From Pelargonium cotyledonis (taxonomy: Eukaryota > Streptophyta > Magnoliopsida > Geraniales > Geraniaceae): DNA of 51,342 bases. Where the stretch lies: the NCBI GenBank assembly GCA_036897625.1, contig JAYMTA010000051.1, positions 1 through 51,342 of the forward strand, given 5' to 3'. A program made the translations under genes and the position numbers. Positions 11,254 through 22,364 of this stretch are shown one piece after another (positions within the stretch are counted from its first letter, which is position 1; each line of letters opens with the position of its first letter). A model generated the notes under the pieces. It was not told where the DNA came from, did not search any database, and saw only the letters and a program-made list of their open reading frames with translations.

Positions 11254-13701
11254 TTACAGAAACGAGCTGATATCATTTGCTATGTTCTTTGCTTCTGCAT
11301 TTATCCCGTACAACCCTCTTCTTGACAGTCCAATGCAGTATAGACCGTTTTCCCCTTTCCAGTGATTCGGGAAACTTTTCTTTGCAATCCCATAGTCCCC
11401 CAAAAGACTGTCATCGCCCTTTGCCTGTTTAAGAGAAGATCAGATTATTAGTTTATCAGTACCTAAGTTTTTATCTTCTTGGAAGTTTTTTTTTTTCACC
11501 TTAAGCCACTTATTTGATGCTCTCTTGAAGCCAGTTGCAAAGATGATGGAGTCAAACGGATGCGACTTGCCGTTTTGGAACAGCACTTCGTTGCCGCTTA
11601 TGCTTGTTATCGCCGGCAAAACCTGGTATGTACAATTACTACATCCATCAATTATCAGCTTAAGTTTTTAGTTGATTTGGTTTTTCTAGGAAATGGTCTT
11701 GGTGTTCAAATTCAGAGCATTACCCTCTCTCTTAAGTCACAATTAGATTTAACATTTTATCTATCTCTCTTCGGTTCACGTGTGAAGCCTTAAAGGCTTG
11801 CACGTGATTGGTCTTCGACTTCTTGACTAACCACCAAGCGGGTGGATCAACTGACACAAAGTTGTTCCCGGTTTCCCCAACCAGGCAAACATTTTGTTTA
11901 ATCTAAACTACTAATTCCAAAAACCAAACAACTAATTAAGAGTGGATTGGTAAGATTAGTCGTAGCATCATTTTTACGTCTTACCTGAATCTCGCCGGAC
12001 TTGATTCGTTTGCACGTTCCGACATCAAACTCTGGGTACTTACCATACATATCTTTCAAAAAGAAAGCTCTTTCCTTTGGCCTCTTAATCCCATATTCGC
12101 TAAGGTCTCCATAAACCATATTGCTTAGCATTTTCATCAGTGAGTCCACAATCCCAATTGGAATATACTTCAGCATAACTAATGCCAAGTGTAACATCCC
12201 TCTTGACAAAACATGAAACTACATGCAAACATAGGTTAAGTTTGAATATAAACTCAAACATTATCTCTCGACAATGGGAGTTTCAAAATCGAATTCTGAG
12301 AGATTAAAGATTAATTTAAATTGTTTAACATCAAAATATAGAAATAATAAGATTGTGATTGTTGAGGTGTTGACTTTTTTCTTAAAAAACTTTTGAACAA
12401 AGACCTCATACAATCATTTTAGGGCCCTAGAGCCCTAGACTAAACTAAAATATCATGATTTTCTTTTTCCGAACTAACTTTTGATTGGTTTTGCTCGCTG
12501 ACTTTGATTTGTGACTCTCAACAATGACGGTTTGTTCGTCGACGTCTCCATTCACTTGTTATGTTTTATTTTTATTTTTTTCTGGTTTTTATGTTCTTTG
12601 TTTCTTAGAAGTGACTCCTAAAAGTCACAATCTAATACTTGATATTTTTTCCTTGAGAATTGTATCGATGTATATAACTAATGTGTGCTGCGTTTTAAAT
12701 AGTATACAACTACTACAAAATTCGGTCCTCCTCAATTAAAGACCTTATATAGTTGAATATCTTACACATGCTAATCTACGGTCTAAAATAACTTCAAAAC
12801 ATGAATTTCTATTGCTGAGAGGTTGTTTAATTAATGTATAGTTGAACATCTTGCACATGCATAATTAATTATAAAATTTGAAAAACGTCACATCAAATAT
12901 TTATTTTCATGTAAATTTTTTGTCAACAAAGTTCCGACCATTCTTACATTGTCATTTAAAATTTTATAATTTCTCAAATATTATATTTACATTTAAAATA
13001 CAAAATTTAAATGATGAATTTCAAATCAAAACTATGTTTCCAAACTCAAACTTAAAACAATTAATTTAACAGTCTCAATCAAATTAAACACAGTCTATAT
13101 ATGCATGAAAATTCAGAATAATTTGTTACCGGACTCCGGACAACGATGGAGGTTTTGGCACCATGGTTGCACAGGTCAAGTGCAATTTCCATGCCGGAAT
13201 TGCCAGACCCAACAACCAAAACGTTCATGTCCTTAAACTCCTTCCCTGACCTGAACTGAGTCTAGTGAAGAATCCATCCCGGAAATGTCCTCAACCCTTC
13301 CACCACCAAGCACCTCCGGAGTACTCCTCTGTCTCGCTGGAGCTCAGATTCTTGGCTTTCACAATCCATTTCTTAGTGGATTCGTTGAACTCTGCGGATT
13401 CCACTAATCTCCGGTACACAGGAGAAATCTTGAAATGGGAGGTGTAGTGATCCAAGTAGTGGACGAATTGGTCCTTGGAGATGTATTTGGGGGCAGAGGA
13501 AGGGAATGGGATGTGAGGAAGCTCACAGAAATGGTTGGCTAAGTGAAGGTGGAGATGATCGTAGGCGAATTTCTTCCACAGAGAAGCATAGCAATCTTCT
13601 CGTTCGAGCACGATGTTCGGGATGGATTTGAGGTTGAGGCAGGCAGATAAGGCCAGGCCGGATGGGCCGGCTCCAACAATGATCACCGGTGAGTCTTGCA
13701 T
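11254..13701 (-). pseudogene. YUC: YUCCA pseudogene, right duplicate
   Basis: All four exons and splice sites of the neighbour are kept: 13701-13130, 12218-11985, 11622-11500 and 11424-11254. Exon 1 is 572 bases instead of 612. One G is missing after the codons for EEYSG, and just beyond it a net 39 bases are gone, removing the strand that normally reads [12 protein letters not shown]. The total of 40 shifts the frame. Slightly further on, TCG has become TAG in the segment that reads ILHSTQ in the intact copy. Exon 2 has lost one codon (PKEGGA to PKERA). Exons 3 and 4 remain open, with substitutions such as K to E and D to Y. An active enzyme is not expected, because the shift precedes the NADPH site. 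Confidence 0.88.
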
Positions 13702-13778
13702 TGATCTCTCTGTTTTTGGTGCAGAGGAAACAAAAAACTGGGGAGGTTGGATTTGAAAACAGAGGAGGGTAGAGTGGG

Positions 13779-13788
13779 TATATATATA
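13779..13788 (-). promoter_or_regulatory. TATA region of the right YUCCA copy
   Basis: The TATATATATA stretch is conserved with 8678-8685 and lies the same distance upstream of the ATG. The core promoter appears intact, so the pseudogene could still be transcribed. Confidence 0.5.
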
Positions 13789-13873
13789 GAGGGTGCAGGG
13801 GTAGAAGTGTAACTCCCGTAAAAACACAATACCCCAACTCTTCTTTGATCTAATTTTTATTAGATAATGATTT

Positions 13874-14088
13874 TTTTAGGTATTAAATATGAGTTTTCTA
13901 AGTGAATTCGTACTATTGGCGGTTTGACACCTTTAAGCTTTTTTACTAGGCATAGACTAATTCTATTTGAGACTTAGTCGCAGTTAAAGCTTCTCACCTC
14001 TCCCCATGTGTGTGTTGAGTGGGGATCGAACGCAAGCGCTTTTTTCACTCACGCAGTCTGTGTTGCCAACTGCACCACAACCCGTGGG
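13874..14088 (-). mobile_element. tRNA-derived SINE with 17-bp target duplication
   Basis: On the minus strand it has a polymerase III A box (TGTGGTGCAGTTGG, 14080-14067) and a B box (GTTCGATCCCC, 14031-14021), the spacing of a tRNA-derived SINE. TTATTAGATAATGATTT (13857-13873) and TTATTACATAATGATTT (14089-14105) flank it with one mismatch. The T-run at the left is the A tail of the insertion. The left block has no counterpart, so it probably inserted after the duplication. Confidence 0.75.
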
Positions 14089-14854
14089 TTATTACATAAT
14101 GATTTGATTTAATAATATATTCACTGTGTTTGAGTTTTTAAAGAGAAAAATGAAAAAGAAAAAAAAAACAGGTGCTAAAAATTGCTCTTGACATTACCTT
14201 AGGTAGATCTTTTGTTGGTGGTTCATTTTTTTTCAATTTCATTTAGCATGATTTTGCTTAACTAGATAGAATATTAATTTAGATACATGCATTTTTGGCC
14301 TATTCGAGTCCCATTAAATAGAATAGAAGAAAAATTTAGAGATTGGGGAACATACCATCAATTGTATTAATTAGCCAATTAGACTTTCATTTCAGCCAAA
14401 GATAATGCAAAAATATTGTAGTATCCTTTATGTGTTTTGAGGATAGATAGTCAACTATTAAATTCTAATTAATTGACACCAACCAAAATGTTTAGGTTTG
14501 ATTATAACACAGACCTAATGAAGCAATCGATGTTGTGGTCTGAACATAGACCACACCCTCAACGTAAACTGGATTTTTTTCAGGTAGAGACAACTCCGCC
14601 TAACTTATTCACAAAGCGGAGCACAATCTAGAGATCCCTACTAGGTCACTCTTAGGTTCTCATTCCTACATTTCATGTCACTTCTAATTTCTTGTAGAAC
14701 ATGCATCTATCCTCCACACGGAAATAAAAATGTTGGTGAAAGCTATTATTGCACATTATTTATTAAAAATTCAGTCTAACTTTGTTGTGAGAGAAATTTT
14801 ATTAGTCACTTGAATTTTGTTCACTTTTTCATTACTTTAACAAATTCATTACTA

Positions 14855-15623
14855 ATAGATGACTCAAAGTGACTCAAACCGTGGTCTCTATGCTCTCTCT
14901 CGATAGAGTAGCATTTTAGGGTTTTCAGTTTTAGGCTTTAGTTTTTAGTTTTGTGGGTGTCGGTGGCAGGTTCTGGATCGGCGAGAGAGGGAAGCAGTCG
15001 GACAGTAAGTTTCGATAGACGGAGGCACAGTTGTGGGAGTTGGGCGGCGGCGGAAGTAGGCGTTCGAAGGGGACACATGTTCAGGGTGCAGATTCTGTGT
15101 TGTGTACGTGCAGCGAGAATGTGACGACGGCAGGTTTGAAGTTTATTTTCGGTGAAACGAAGTGCGATCATGGCGGAGGATGTGCATCTCCACGGATAGT
15201 TTATGGGTTACATCGATTAGGTTTTGTTTTGATTTGTTCGATTTCTACTTTATTAGTTCCCTCTAGTTTAGGTCTAGTGTTATATGCTTGGTTTGGCTTA
15301 GTTGTTGATTTACTGGTTAGATTTATTGTAGGGGTGATGAGAGTTGGTTCTGAATTAGCCTTTTTGAGTCTCCTCTTAGGACTCAGAATGTCAGAGTTGG
15401 ATTTGCTAATTTGGATTTGGTTTTTGGTGTCTGGTTATGTGTTGTTCGATTTGGTGCCTTTGGCAGTTATTGAGACTAGTGGTGTCTCTACAGGTTTGGA
15501 AATCAGAGATGTACGGCTAGGGTTTGCTTTGGTTTATACGTCCAAATCTGGTTTTGTTGAGCACGTTAAGTTACCTGATATATTCAATATTTGATTAATA
15601 AAATCGTTTCCATTTAAAAAAAA
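14855..15623 (+). mobile_element. Non-LTR retroposon with A tail and target duplication
   Basis: A stretch of about 770 bp ends in GATTAATAAAATCG..CATTT followed by about ten A residues. AATTCATTACTA flanks it at both ends (14843-14854 and 15624-15635). These are hallmarks of target-primed insertion. It begins with a CTCTCTCTCGA..TAGGGTTTT stretch resembling a transcript leader. A 187-codon open frame lies inside but resembles no reverse transcriptase or endonuclease, so this is an internally deleted LINE or a retroposed transcript. Confidence 0.65.
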
Positions 15624-15791
15624 AATTCATTACTATTTTTGAAACTATAAAAAAATGAACTAAATATTACACAAATGCAACTAAAATGAATTAATAATAT
15701 TTTTTTTGTTTTAAGATTTCGTGGCACATAATCCGTGGCACATAATTTCAACTAGTGAATAAGAGATAGGATTGAAAAATTATAACAATTA

Positions 15792-16039
15792 CTCCATCCG
15801 TTTTAAAATGAGTGTCTTGTTTCCATTTTTTGCAAAAATTAAGAATTACAAAATAATTTAGTGTGTTTTCAATATAACCTCCACTTTTCCCATGTGCACT
15901 CCATGTGCAGATTTGCCCATGTGCATAAGTGATAGATATGGGAAGGACACTAATATAATAACATAAAAATAAAAACAAGACACCCATTTTGGAACAAAAA
16001 AATTAGACAAACAAGACACTTATTTTGGGACGGAGGGCG
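15792..16039. mobile_element. Stowaway-type MITE 1
   Basis: The ends are CTCCATCCG and its complement-like GGACGGAGGGCG. The next inner parts (GAGTGTCTTGTTT and AACAAGACAC) are also inverted, and TA flanks both sides. The CTCCCTCCGTCCC-type terminus and TA target are those of Tc1/mariner-derived Stowaway elements. The left block shows an approximate empty site near 10240. Confidence 0.8.
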
Positions 16040-16102
16040 TAATATACATAACTTTATATGTATATTAATTGTATTTATTGACTAAAATACTAGGAAAAAA
16101 TA

Positions 16103-16356
16103 TCCTCATTCCGTCCCAAAATAAGTGTCTTGTTTCTATTTTTTGCAAAAATTAAGAATTACAAAATAGTTTAGTGTGTTTCCAATATAACCATCACTTT
16201 CCCACCTCCACCTCATGTGCAGATCTTTCTATATGCTTAAGTGATAAGAGTAATATGGAAAAAACAATAATATAATAATTTAAAAATATAAACAAGACAC
16301 TTATTTTGAGACAAGAAATTTAGACAAACAGGACACTCATTTTGAGACGGAGGGAG
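16103..16356. mobile_element. Stowaway-type MITE 2, with empty site in the left copy
   Basis: The termini are TCCTCATTCCGTCCC and GAGACGGAGGGAG, with TA on both sides. The left block reads GGAAAAGAGATATAAAAGAA at about 10297-10316, which is the same flank without the element. That is a direct empty site. It lies 63 bases after MITE 1 in the same orientation and is closely similar to it. Confidence 0.85.
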
Positions 16357-16489
16357 TATAAAAGAACGTTAATGTATACTGAATGGGCTGAAGTTGAGGC
16401 TAAGGCCCATTAGAATAAGGGCCAATTATGATGGGCTCGTTACAGGTAACATGGGCCTGTATGGCCCATTTACTAATTCAGGAAAGTTT

Positions 16490-17010
16490 TAATATAGAGG
16501 ACTAGAGAAGTGTGATATTTATCGGGAAGCTTTTTTCCAATACTCGCCGACAATAACTAATTTTCAATATAGCGTTTGAAAACTAAAATTTTCCAATTCT
16601 TTCTACTAACTATTCATTTTGTGTCGTATTGGTACTCGAATTTTTAATTTTATTCGATCTTCAAATTATTCATAATATTACAGTTTGCTCTATGCTCTTT
16701 TGTTTCAAGTTGGCCCTATTTATAATGATGTTGTCAAATCAAGCTCAAACGATAATTTTTAAAAAATTGTTTTTGTTAACGTAGCGTTTAAGTTAGTTTA
16801 ATTTTTGATAGTGTGTGTATATACACTTAAGCTACCTACATATTCCCCATACATACATAAAAGAAAAATGGAAATACAAGGTCCAAAATTGCTAAACAAA
16901 CAAATACCCCAACAGCAACAAAAGAAAAAAGGTAAAAGACACCTAATATTCATGTGCAACTCTGGAAAAATCACAGGCCTTTCTTTGTCTCTTAGCAAAA
17001 CATTGCATAT
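16490..17010. other. Intergenic AT-rich DNA
   Basis: Nothing with coding or repeat structure is visible beyond the end of the duplicated block. Confidence 0.4.
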
Positions 17011-17820
17011 GGAAAGCTGTATAATGTATTATAAAAACCCACCACCACACCTTTAACCTTTTAGCCTCAATCACCAACTCATTGAAATCCTCTCTTTATA
17101 TATATATAAAGAATCTAAATCAAAACTGGACCAATTATTACTGACACTAGGTCGAATTTCACTCATACTCAATTGAGTGAATTAAAGAGTTTGTAATAAG
17201 ATGTCATAACCTTATTCATAGTTTTACGTGGGTTAAAATTTTGTAGGCTTTCTTGTTCTACAAATTTTTAATATATATGAGAATAAGAAATTTAAGCCAA
17301 ATGTTTTATGGCTTAGGCTAAGTCAAACCAATGAACTGATGACACCTCATTAAATTTTACTCATAACCATCCAAGTAATTTTGTGGAAGCGGAGCGATCC
17401 GCCCGAATTTATGATTTTTAAATAGTGTCATCACTTTATTCGTGACTTTGTCTAAGTTAAATAAATCTTGGTTTATAATCCTCAATCCTATTTGTGTGTA
17501 TATATATATATATTGAAATATTAAAAAATTAAAAAATTTGTTTGCCTCAAGTTAAGCATCTTATGACAATCAACTAAAAATCTGATCAAGCAATCACAAA
17601 TTCATTGTGGTGTATGATTAATTTTTTTTTGATGTAATTCCGTTTTTTTTCATTAGTTTCACAGCCAATTAAAGTCCAAGTGTGGCTCAAATTCTTTATT
17701 CTCTTGTATGTATAACCTTTTAAATAGCCCTTCTGGTCATCATTGAGAACCCACCTCTCTCCTCAACACCATACCTTTAACCTTTTAAGCACCAACTCAT
17801 TGAAAACCCATCTCTCTCTT
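17011..17820 (+). repeat. Duplicated leader-like sequence upstream of the AGP gene
   Basis: ACCTTTAACCTTTT followed by CACCAACTCATTGAAA and a CTCTCT stretch occurs near 17050-17095 and again near 17770-17815, just before the AGP start codon. Text between the two is AT-rich. The first appears to be a duplicate of the AGP leader with no gene behind it. Confidence 0.55.
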
Positions 17821-17870
17821 CATCATAACATATCAAAGAGGAATTGGTATTGATTTCATTTCACCATTTA

Positions 17871-18296
17871 ATGGCTTCATTTTGGTCACTCCCATTTCTC
17901 ATCATCTTCTTCATAACCCACACCCCTTCCTCAACTCAAGCCTCCTTGTCATACAAATTCACCACCAAAATCTCAACCATCTCAGCTTCACCTGCTCTCC
18001 TCCCATCTCCATCTCCTCCTTCCCTCTCTCCAGACATCACTCCCCTATTTCCTACCCCTGGAGCTGAAGCATTTCCTCCATCTGAGTCATCACTTCCCAC
18101 CATCCCCTCCACCCCCAGCCCTCCCAATCCTGATTCCATCTCTGCTCCAGGCCCTGGTTCTGCCTTTCCTCCATCTGGGTTCTTGCCAACTTCTTCTTCA
18201 GTTTCTCTAAAATCTCCATTAGGATCAGCTCTTGATTCCACATTGGTTTTGAGCTTGGTGGTGTTCTGTTTGGTGCTTCAGCTTTATGGAATTTGA
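17871..18296 (+). CDS. AGP: Classical arabinogalactan protein, AGP25/26/27-like
   Basis: The product is a 141-residue cell-surface proteoglycan core. Residues 1 to about 24 (MASFWSLPFLIIFF..) form a secretion signal. The middle is rich in Pro, Ser and Ala with SP, TP and AP pairs, which in this family are hydroxylated and carry arabinogalactan chains. The last 19 residues, STLVLSLVVFCLVLQLYGI, are a hydrophobic tail typical of GPI-anchor addition. The frame is open upstream to 17844, but only through a non-ATG codon; the first ATG is at 17871. It is a single-exon gene. The family is assigned from layout and from the PDITPLFPTPG segment, which resembles AGP26-type proteins. Function of this subgroup is poorly defined. 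Confidence 0.8.
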   Translation: MASFWSLPFLIIFFITHTPSSTQASLSYKFTTKISTISASPALLPSPSPPSLSPDITPLFPTPGAEAFPPSESSLPTIPSTPSPPNPDSISAPGPGSAFPPSGFLPTSSSVSLKSPLGSALDSTLVLSLVVFCLVLQLYGI

Positions 18297-18850
18297 GAGG
18301 CATTGATGGTGGTGGTAATCACCTCCCACCATTCCCTCCACCCCAAGGCCTCTAAATTCTTATCTTTACTCCATCTGGGTTCTTGCCATTTTCTTCTTCA
18401 GTTTCTCTTAAATCTCCATTAGGATCAGCTCTTGATTCTACATTGGTTTTGAGCTTGGTGGTGCTCTGTTTGGTGCTTCAACTTTATGGAATTTGATGGG
18501 ATGAGAGGCATTGTTGGTGTTGGTGGTGGTGGTGATCACTTCCCACCATTCCCTCCACCCCAAGCCTTCCCAATTCATTTCTATTCTTTTTTTTATCAAC
18601 AAGCGTACGAACAACGAGACTTGAAACCGAGACCTCCAAGAACCAAGTGAAATCAACCGCTTGTCCTCCCAATTCTGATCTTTCCTCCATCTGGGTCCTT
18701 TCCATCTTCTTCTTCAGTTTCTCTTAAATCTCCACACTAGGAGCTGTGGATTTTACATTGGTTTTGAGATTTGGTGGTTCAGCTTTATGGCATTTGATGA
18801 ATGAGAGGTATTGTTGGTGGTGGTGTTTTTAGACTTTTAGTAGAGTAGTG
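18168..18850 (+). repeat. AGP 3' end repeated three times
   Basis: The segment from CCATCTGGGTTCTTGCC (codons about 99 to the end) through the stop and 3' leader (GAGAGGCATTG..GGTGGTGGT..TCCCACCATTCCCTCC) recurs at about 18361-18560 and, more decayed, at 18682-18830. The second copy still reads almost the whole GPI tail, but has no start codon or signal peptide. The copies are relics of partial tandem duplication. Confidence 0.8.
18586..18664 (-). mobile_element. Short SINE-like element, copy 1
   Basis: On the minus strand it reads CAAGCGGTTGATTTCACTT, then GGTTTCAAGTCTCG (B-box-like), and ends in a run of A. The same sequence occurs on the plus strand at 40573-40644. It lies between the second and third AGP 3' repeats. 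Confidence 0.55.
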
Positions 18851-18859
18851 GGTGGTGAT

Positions 18860-20309
18860 CAGTTCCACTCCAATTTGTTTGTTTGTGGACTCTTTTTCTT
18901 CCTTTTTGTAATTCATTATGGGTATATAGTGTTGGTGTATGCTTTTGTGTCATGTTAGGTAGATCAAGTGCATGTGCATTGTGGCATTATTGAGAATTCA
19001 GATAAATTTTTTAACAATTGAGCACTCGTCAAATGGTCAATAGAAATCGAATAATTTCACTTGTTTCCAATTTTAAATTCTACGTCATTTCTTGGTGGTT
19101 TCTATTTCTGTTGCTAGTAATTCATTTTTGCAGACAATTTATGAGAAAAAATTGCCCTCCACGAACTCAAATTTTTGTTGTTTGTGATTATATTTTGATG
19201 GGCAATTTGATAATAGTTTCTCTTGTAGTATTTGACTTCTATTAGTGGTTCGGTTTGATGGACAACTGTTGAAAATTTCTCTTTACAAAGATTTGATTTT
19301 AGTCGTTAGTGATTTATTTCGATAATTTTAACAAAACTAGTTGGTGCTTTAAATTATGTTTAAACTAACAACTATTCAACACATGTTATCATTACCCTCT
19401 GAATTTTTGGTGTGATTCGTCAGATTTATAAGACAGTGTACATTTACAAATTGAGCCCAAATCTGCAGTCAACCAAAATTCAATCCAATAAACTGATCCA
19501 ATTTGAATAAACTAATTTTCGGATTGGATCGGAGTGTACAAATCTGCACATTTTACACTAAGATAAAAAAAATCCGAACATCTATCGTATTGGATTTGAA
19601 TTAGTTTTTATAAATCTGAACACAAACAAATCTCATCCTAATCAGAATTGTAATCTCTAATACTTTATATATCAATACAGAAGTAATCAATAATGCAAAA
19701 GAAAACACTTTTGAGAAAAGCAAATTTGATACACAGATGAAAGCATTTATTCTCAATAATCAAATTACAGAAAGTGAAGCAAAAAGCTTTGACTAAAATA
19801 CTACACAATGATGTTCCAATGACTAAAGAATAACTACAAAAGAATTAAATAAAAATTCAGAGAAATTTACTTTTATGCCAACTTTAACTAAATGTACACA
19901 TATAAACGTATAAGGACCTAAAACTATTAGGATTTGTAATATTAAACCGAATCGTTCAAATACGTCAAGTAGATTCGTTAATTTTTGTTGGCATGTCAAA
20001 TATATACTGATGTGACAAGAATAATCAAGTGTTTGAAGTCACACGATACTCGGATGACACTGTTATCGTAAGATCACCACAAGCTGGTCACACGAGCCTC
20101 GAGTAACTTCTAGAACCTAATTTTACCTGTCGTACCAATATCAATGACACATTCAACAAAAAATAACTCAACTACTTTGCGGATTTGACCGATTGATTCT
20201 TATAGTTCACGATCCTATCTGTACCTTGACTATCAGCTGTATTTCTAAACTTTGATATTACCTAAGTATCTTTCATTTTCATAGACTCCTAAGTTTCTTT
20301 CATGCATCT
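18860..20309. other. Intergenic DNA between AGP and NET3 genes
   Basis: The stretch is AT-rich. No exon, RNA gene or clean repeat was found. Its right end would hold the NET3 3' untranslated region. Confidence 0.35.
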
Positions 20310-22301
20310 TTAGAGAGCAACCACACTTTGCTGAGATTTCCCAAACTCGTTAAAGAACGTACCTAGAAATCGCTCTTTCAGTTTGCTGAATTCGAATCTA
20401 TCCCATTTCTTCGAAGAATCCTTTGTAGTAGCAATAAATTGCCTCAGCTTCAAGTTCTCGTCTTTCAGCACTCCCACGGCTAAGCTCAGTTGCCTTATCA
20501 CCTCCCTCTTCTCTTCGTCTTTCTCCATCAGTTGCTCCTTTTGGATCTTGTTCTCGTTTCGAAGCCTCTCTACCTCTTCCCTCAACATCTTCATAGTTTC
20601 AGACTCAGAATCATTGGTTAGTTCATGAACCTGGGTTTGATCTTGTTCGGGATCATCAACTTCAGACTCAGCAGACTTGTCATCATTATCGACGTGGATT
20701 TCATGTTCTTGTTCGGTATCCTCAACTTCAGACTCAGCGGACTCCTCGTCCTCAGAAGTATCAGAGTAGTTACTATAGGTTTGGTCTATTACGCTCATTG
20801 ACCTCTCCGAATGAGATTTCTTGAAAGGAGATAGGAATCCCAGGTGAGTGAGGACACGAGTTCCCGAATCAGACTTGTGTGAATCGTATCGCTCAGCTAA
20901 TGAGCGATGAGCGCGATAGAAATCTCCAACCCTGTTGATTAACTCGGGCCTTTTCTTGTAATACATCTCTGCGCGCTGGGCAAAGGAGTCTGCATCCTCC
21001 TCTATCAGTTTCAGCATCGCGCCTGTCTTTTCGTCTAGCTCTGCCATAGCAAAAAGAAACGCAGAATATGAGAATTGAGTTTTTCTTGTCAAAAAGCATA
21101 TGAAGGAAATGCAGAATATGAGAATCATATCATCGGAAAATCCTAAATCCAAACATGAACAATGAGAATCTCATTTCTAATCAGATTCTTGATCTTATTC
21201 CCGGATGAAAACTCTAACCCAAACTCTACCTAACATACAAATACCGAAGAACCTTTTGGCAGCAAAAATTAGAACAATAGAAAATAAAAGTATATAATAT
21301 AGATGAGAAATGAAATAAAAGTAGTCATTCTAGTTCATAAACACTGTCCAATTACGCGTTTTGAGTCAAAATCCTTCGTTCTTACTATAGAATCAGGATT
21401 ACTATAGAGTAATGAAACTACATAGAGTTTATGCTGGTTTTTACTTTCTTAGCACATTTAGGATCTGCATTTCATAACATTATTAAACCATAACAAGAGC
21501 TTTCTAAGAGCTACTACAGAACCTTCCTAAAACAAAAGATACAAGACAAAAAAAAAAGTAATCAACATACTGTAGAGACTATGTTGAGAACCAATCATAC
21601 CCAGATCTTGTGGTCGGACCACCAAAATAAACTAATGAAAAGATTAACAAAAGATTATACTAGTTTGTGAAACCTATGAAGTGGTGATAAATTCATAATT
21701 TTCACTATCTACTTCTCTAAGAATCCACGAGGGACCCCCCTCCTCCCTCCCACACAATTTTAATTCCAACCTTTTCGTTTTAAATTTAAATACAGCTTCA
21801 CCGTTCAAGTGTACACAAAAGTAAGATCAGTTCAGTTTCTGAAACCTTTTTTGTCATATAATCAAATCCAATAATACACATACCCGTCAAAACCACAAAT
21901 ATTTTACAAATTCAGATGCAAGCCAAATTAATTTCAAACCAAGAATACTAACATTCCAAACATAACCAAAGAATGAAAACCCTAAAGAGAAAGAAGAAAA
22001 AATGGTTTACCAGATTTTTTTTTTCTTTTTCAAGTTAAGATGTAAGTCAAGTCTATTCAACAAGTAATACCATTTCAATCTGAAACAAACAACGCTAATA
22101 ACAAACCAAGCATTCAAATGTGGAAGAGAAAACTTCCAACAGTCGAGAAACAATCACGAATGAAAAACCCAACAGAGACCCAAAAAACAAAATCGATTTA
22201 CCAGAAAGAGTGGATTGGAGCCATGGGGATCGCTTTAAGCAATTGTGACTATCAAACCACCACCGGTGTGATGACACCATATGATGCTTCTGCATTTCCA
22301 T
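20310..22301 (-). CDS. NET3: NETWORKED family actin-binding protein, NET3-like
   Basis: NET proteins bind actin filaments through an N-terminal NAB domain and link them to membranes. Exon 1 (22301-22202) and exon 2 (21040-20310) join inside a glutamate codon, giving 276 residues. Residues 12-90 form the NAB domain: [19 protein letters not shown], then ELDEK and [15 protein letters not shown]. The central part is acidic with an internal repeat, [11 protein letters not shown] and [11 protein letters not shown]. Residues about 180-235 are a leucine- and charge-patterned coiled coil. The short length fits NET3. Three in-frame ATGs (22301, 22295, 22280) are possible starts; the first is chosen. 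WWF replaces the usual WWW. The leader is likely spliced, with an acceptor near 22325 and several candidate donors in the repeat array to the right. Confidence 0.85.
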
Positions 22302-22364
22302 CGTTTTCCTCCACAAATCCTTACCTACATTCACATACACATATCAAACACAGAAGCAAACCCT

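Larger units (their letters stand above)
10461..16489. repeat. Right copy of the ~6.05-kb tandem duplication
   Basis: The unit is about 6029 bp and repeats the left block from its first bases (TGGAATTAT..TATGAAAATCC) to the same last bases (CTAATTCAGGAAAGTT). It carries a decayed YUCCA gene plus four private insertions: a SINE, a retroposon and two Stowaway-type MITEs. Confidence 0.85.

Noticed and set aside
14021-14080. Possible tRNA gene
   Set aside because: A and B boxes are present, but there is no cloverleaf with an anticodon stem, and the flanking 17-bp duplications and A tail mark it as a SINE.
15031-15594. 187-codon ORF
   Set aside because: It lies inside a retroposed segment, lacks recognisable domains, and its composition looks like an open frame in GT-rich DNA.
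17936-18303. ORFs antisense to the AGP gene
   Set aside because: They mirror the proline- and serine-rich codons of the AGP frame and have no independent promoter or motif.
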